From: Bog-756 sp963704615
Lineage (GTDB): Bacteria; Actinomycetota; Acidimicrobiia; Acidimicrobiales; RAAP-2
Direction: 5' to 3'
Length of the DNA stretch: 64,000 nt
NCBI GenBank assembly: GCA_963704615.1
Contig: OY969923.1
Span: forward strand, 434,001 to 498,000
Program-made: the position numbers and the translations under genes
Shown here: positions 62,336-64,000 of the stretch, piece by piece
How positions within the stretch are numbered: position 1 is the stretch's first letter
Layout of the letters: every line of letters starts with the position of its first letter
The notes under the pieces: generated by a model
What the model was told of the DNA's origin: nothing
The model's database searches: none
Seen by the model: the letters and a program-made list of their open reading frames with translations, nothing else

Positions 62336-63570
62336 ACGTACGAAGAGAGCGGATCACGCTGGCTATCACGGCACTTGTGATCGGTGTCTGGTGCCAGACG
62401 ATTACAACAGGCATCTTTGCGCCGCGGCTGTCGCCACTCACTTCGATCTTCTCCATCCTCGCCGTCATCATCGCGTTCCCATTCGTCACAGGAAAGCAGC
62501 TGCTTCGTCTGATCGTGGGCGCCACCGCCAATTTGACCGTCGGCGCCATATTCGCGTCTCTCAACGATCCGATTGTGTCGCTCAGTCCACTTCCGAATGG
62601 ATTGCTGCAGGTCCTGGTCCCCGTCGGAACCCTTGTCGGCGCGGTTTTGTCCATGCTGTCAATTTGGCAGTCAGGTGCGCGCATGCAAGAGACCATTGAC
62701 GAGGCGATGATCGCCAATGAGGCTTTGCGTGAATCGGAGCGAACGCTGGAGAACAAGGTGGAAGAACGAACCGCCGAACTGGCCGTTGCCCGTGACCAGG
62801 CTCTTCAGGCCAACCGTGCCAAAAGTGACTTTCTGGCCAACATGAGCCACGATTTGAGGACACCTCTCAACGCCATCATTGGCTACGGCGAGCTTCTCGA
62901 GGAAGAAGCGAGTGAGCGAGGCGATGACTACATGCTCGACGTCGGCCGTGTTGCGAGCTCGGGGCGCTCCCTGCTCTCCCTCATCAACGGCGTCTTGGAT
63001 CTGTCCAAAGTCGAAGCGGGGAAAATGGAGGTCAATCTCGAGAGATTCGATCTTGATGATCTGATCCGGGGGGTTGAGGGAACCATCGGACCGCTGGTGG
63101 GCAAGAACTCCAACCGCCTCGACGTGATCAAGCCGTTCTCTCTCGGGCAGATGGACTCGGACCCCACCAAAGTCAGGCAGGTGTTGTTCAATCTCTTGGG
63201 CAATGCCTGCAAATTCACCAACAATGGGGTCATATCTCTGACCGCCGAGGTCATAGATGAGAATGGCTTCGTCCAGTTCACGGTCGGAGACACGGGGGTT
63301 GGGATGACGGCGGAGCAGCTCGTCCGCGTATTCGACGCCTTCGCTCAAGCCGAGGACACCACTGCACGGGACTTTGGTGGGACGGGCCTGGGCCTCACCA
63401 TCACCCGACAGTTCTGCGAGATCCTCGGGGGAACGATCCAGGTGCAAAGCGAACCTGCCCTCGGATCAACATTCGTTGTACGACTTCCTCGTCACAGCCT
63501 GGCGGAATCGACAGGTGGCTCCAGCGCCCAACAGTTGCCCGCACGTTTGACGGCTACCCAGAAGTCATGA
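62290..63570 (+). CDS. Membrane sensor histidine kinase (HisKA-HATPase), N terminus frameshifted
   Basis: 426 residues in the longest frame, which first makes sense at 'RRERITLAITALVIGVWCQT'. Several membrane helices lead to a coiled coil, then HisKA 'SDFLANMSHDLRTPLNAIIG' (phospho-His) and HATPase with N box 'QVLFNLLGNACKFTNNG', 'VGDTGVGMT' and 'DFGGTGLGLTITRQFCEILG'. It ends overlapping the response regulator start (ATGA). The TTG chosen by the frame is unlikely to be the natural start; see 62126-62335. Confidence 0.88.
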   Translation: MDWPSPSWPSAFARHYVRRERITLAITALVIGVWCQTITTGIFAPRLSPLTSIFSILAVIIAFPFVTGKQLLRLIVGATANLTVGAIFASLNDPIVSLSPLPNGLLQVLVPVGTLVGAVLSMLSIWQSGARMQETIDEAMIANEALRESERTLENKVEERTAELAVARDQALQANRAKSDFLANMSHDLRTPLNAIIGYGELLEEEASERGDDYMLDVGRVASSGRSLLSLINGVLDLSKVEAGKMEVNLERFDLDDLIRGVEGTIGPLVGKNSNRLDVIKPFSLGQMDSDPTKVRQVLFNLLGNACKFTNNGVISLTAEVIDENGFVQFTVGDTGVGMTAEQLVRVFDAFAQAEDTTARDFGGTGLGLTITRQFCEILGGTIQVQSEPALGSTFVVRLPRHSLAESTGGSSAQQLPARLTATQKS

Positions 63571-63935
63571 AGCACATCCTCCTGGTCGACGACAACGAGC
63601 TCAATCGAGACATGCTCTCGCGGCGTCTCAGCCGGCGCGGATATCAGATCACGACCGCAGTCGGCGGTGGCGACTGCCTCGCTCGGGCGCGGTCGGCAGC
63701 CCCTGATCTGATTCTCCTCGATTTGAGTCTGCCTGTGATCACAGGATGGCAGGCTGCGGGCGAGTTGAAAGCGGATCCCGTCACCGCGGGCATTCCGGTG
63801 ATCGCTCTCACCGCTCATTCAATGGCAGCGGACCAGGAGCGTGCCATCGCCGCGGGATGTGACGACTTCGACACCAAGCCAATCGAGTTCGTCCGACTCA
63901 TTGAGAAGATCGAAGCTCTTCTCGTTCGAGAATGA
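63567..63935 (+). CDS. CheY-like single-domain response regulator
   Basis: 122 residues, REC only: 'HILLVDDNELNRDMLSRRLS' (acidic pair), Asp in 'DLILLDLSLPVITGWQAAGE', Thr in 'VIALTAHSMAADQERAIAAG', Lys in 'DDFDTKPIEFVRLIE'. It takes phosphate from the upstream kinase with which it is translationally coupled, and may relay it to another protein, possibly the divergent DHp-REC-cyclase. The last 65 bases of the window hold no further gene. Confidence 0.93.
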   Translation: MKHILLVDDNELNRDMLSRRLSRRGYQITTAVGGGDCLARARSAAPDLILLDLSLPVITGWQAAGELKADPVTAGIPVIALTAHSMAADQERAIAAGCDDFDTKPIEFVRLIEKIEALLVRE

Positions 63936-64000
63936 CGTGGCCGAGACGGACCTCGACATGCCGTCGATCCCGGACTGTTCGAGCTCGTCGATGATCCGCC

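Overview
The window is high-GC, densely coded actinobacterial DNA. Several features suggest the class Acidimicrobiia, although this is inference with no 16S or database evidence. Two cell-wall hydrolases carry tandem ~42-residue 'GYWLVASDGGVFSFGDA'-type repeats, there is a mycothiol-type DinB/MDMPI protein and an F420-type luciferase-like oxidoreductase, and GTG starts and leaderless-looking promoters are frequent. It looks like a chromosomal accessory/housekeeping mosaic. I found no rRNA, tRNA, CRISPR array, transposase or phage genes.

Layout. 0.1-4.05 kb (minus) is a tightly coupled three-gene unit: a CHAT-caspase/STAND NTPase, a Sel1-repeat protein and a permuted papain-like peptidase, the best candidate for an undescribed conflict or cell-death system. 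4.2-10.7 kb holds an MDR dehydrogenase, a WYL regulator divergent from a DinB protein, a decayed TrxC-type thioredoxin and a large LuxR-ATPase. 11.2-24.6 kb holds secreted and envelope proteins (beta-propeller/Ig protein, acyltransferase, nucleoside hydrolase, lysozyme-like protein, MMPL exporter, oligopeptide-binding lipoprotein) among small metabolic enzymes. 24.7-26.6 kb is a mirror-image pair of HTH + AbiEii-like nucleotidyltransferase modules around two palindromic operators. 26.7-32.7 kb holds an aldo/keto reductase, methyltransferase, thioesterase, secreted lipase, and a Ni/Co transporter divergent from a Fur-family regulator with a palindrome between them. 32.8-44.4 kb holds a Coq4-like protein, an ECF sigma unit, YceH, hydrolases, an MFS pump, a cyclase-YHS fusion, an LLM oxidoreductase and an SDR. 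44.5-59.6 kb holds an NlpC/P60 protein and an amidase that share the 42-residue repeats, ion channels, an ABC exporter, a response regulator with a decayed kinase, and an EAL protein. 59.7-64 kb ends with a divergent signalling cluster: a DHp-REC-cyclase protein opposite a hybrid-type kinase and CheY-like regulator.

Common thread. Envelope remodelling and export (two peptidoglycan hydrolases, lysozyme-like protein, acyltransferase, MMPL, ABC, MFS) sit beside cyclic-nucleotide, c-di-GMP and phosphorelay signalling. At least four genes (thioredoxin, DUF2461, kinase at 62 kb, kinase remnant at 56 kb) are broken by small frameshifts or stops. This reflects either real gene decay or residual assembly error, and read mapping would tell which.
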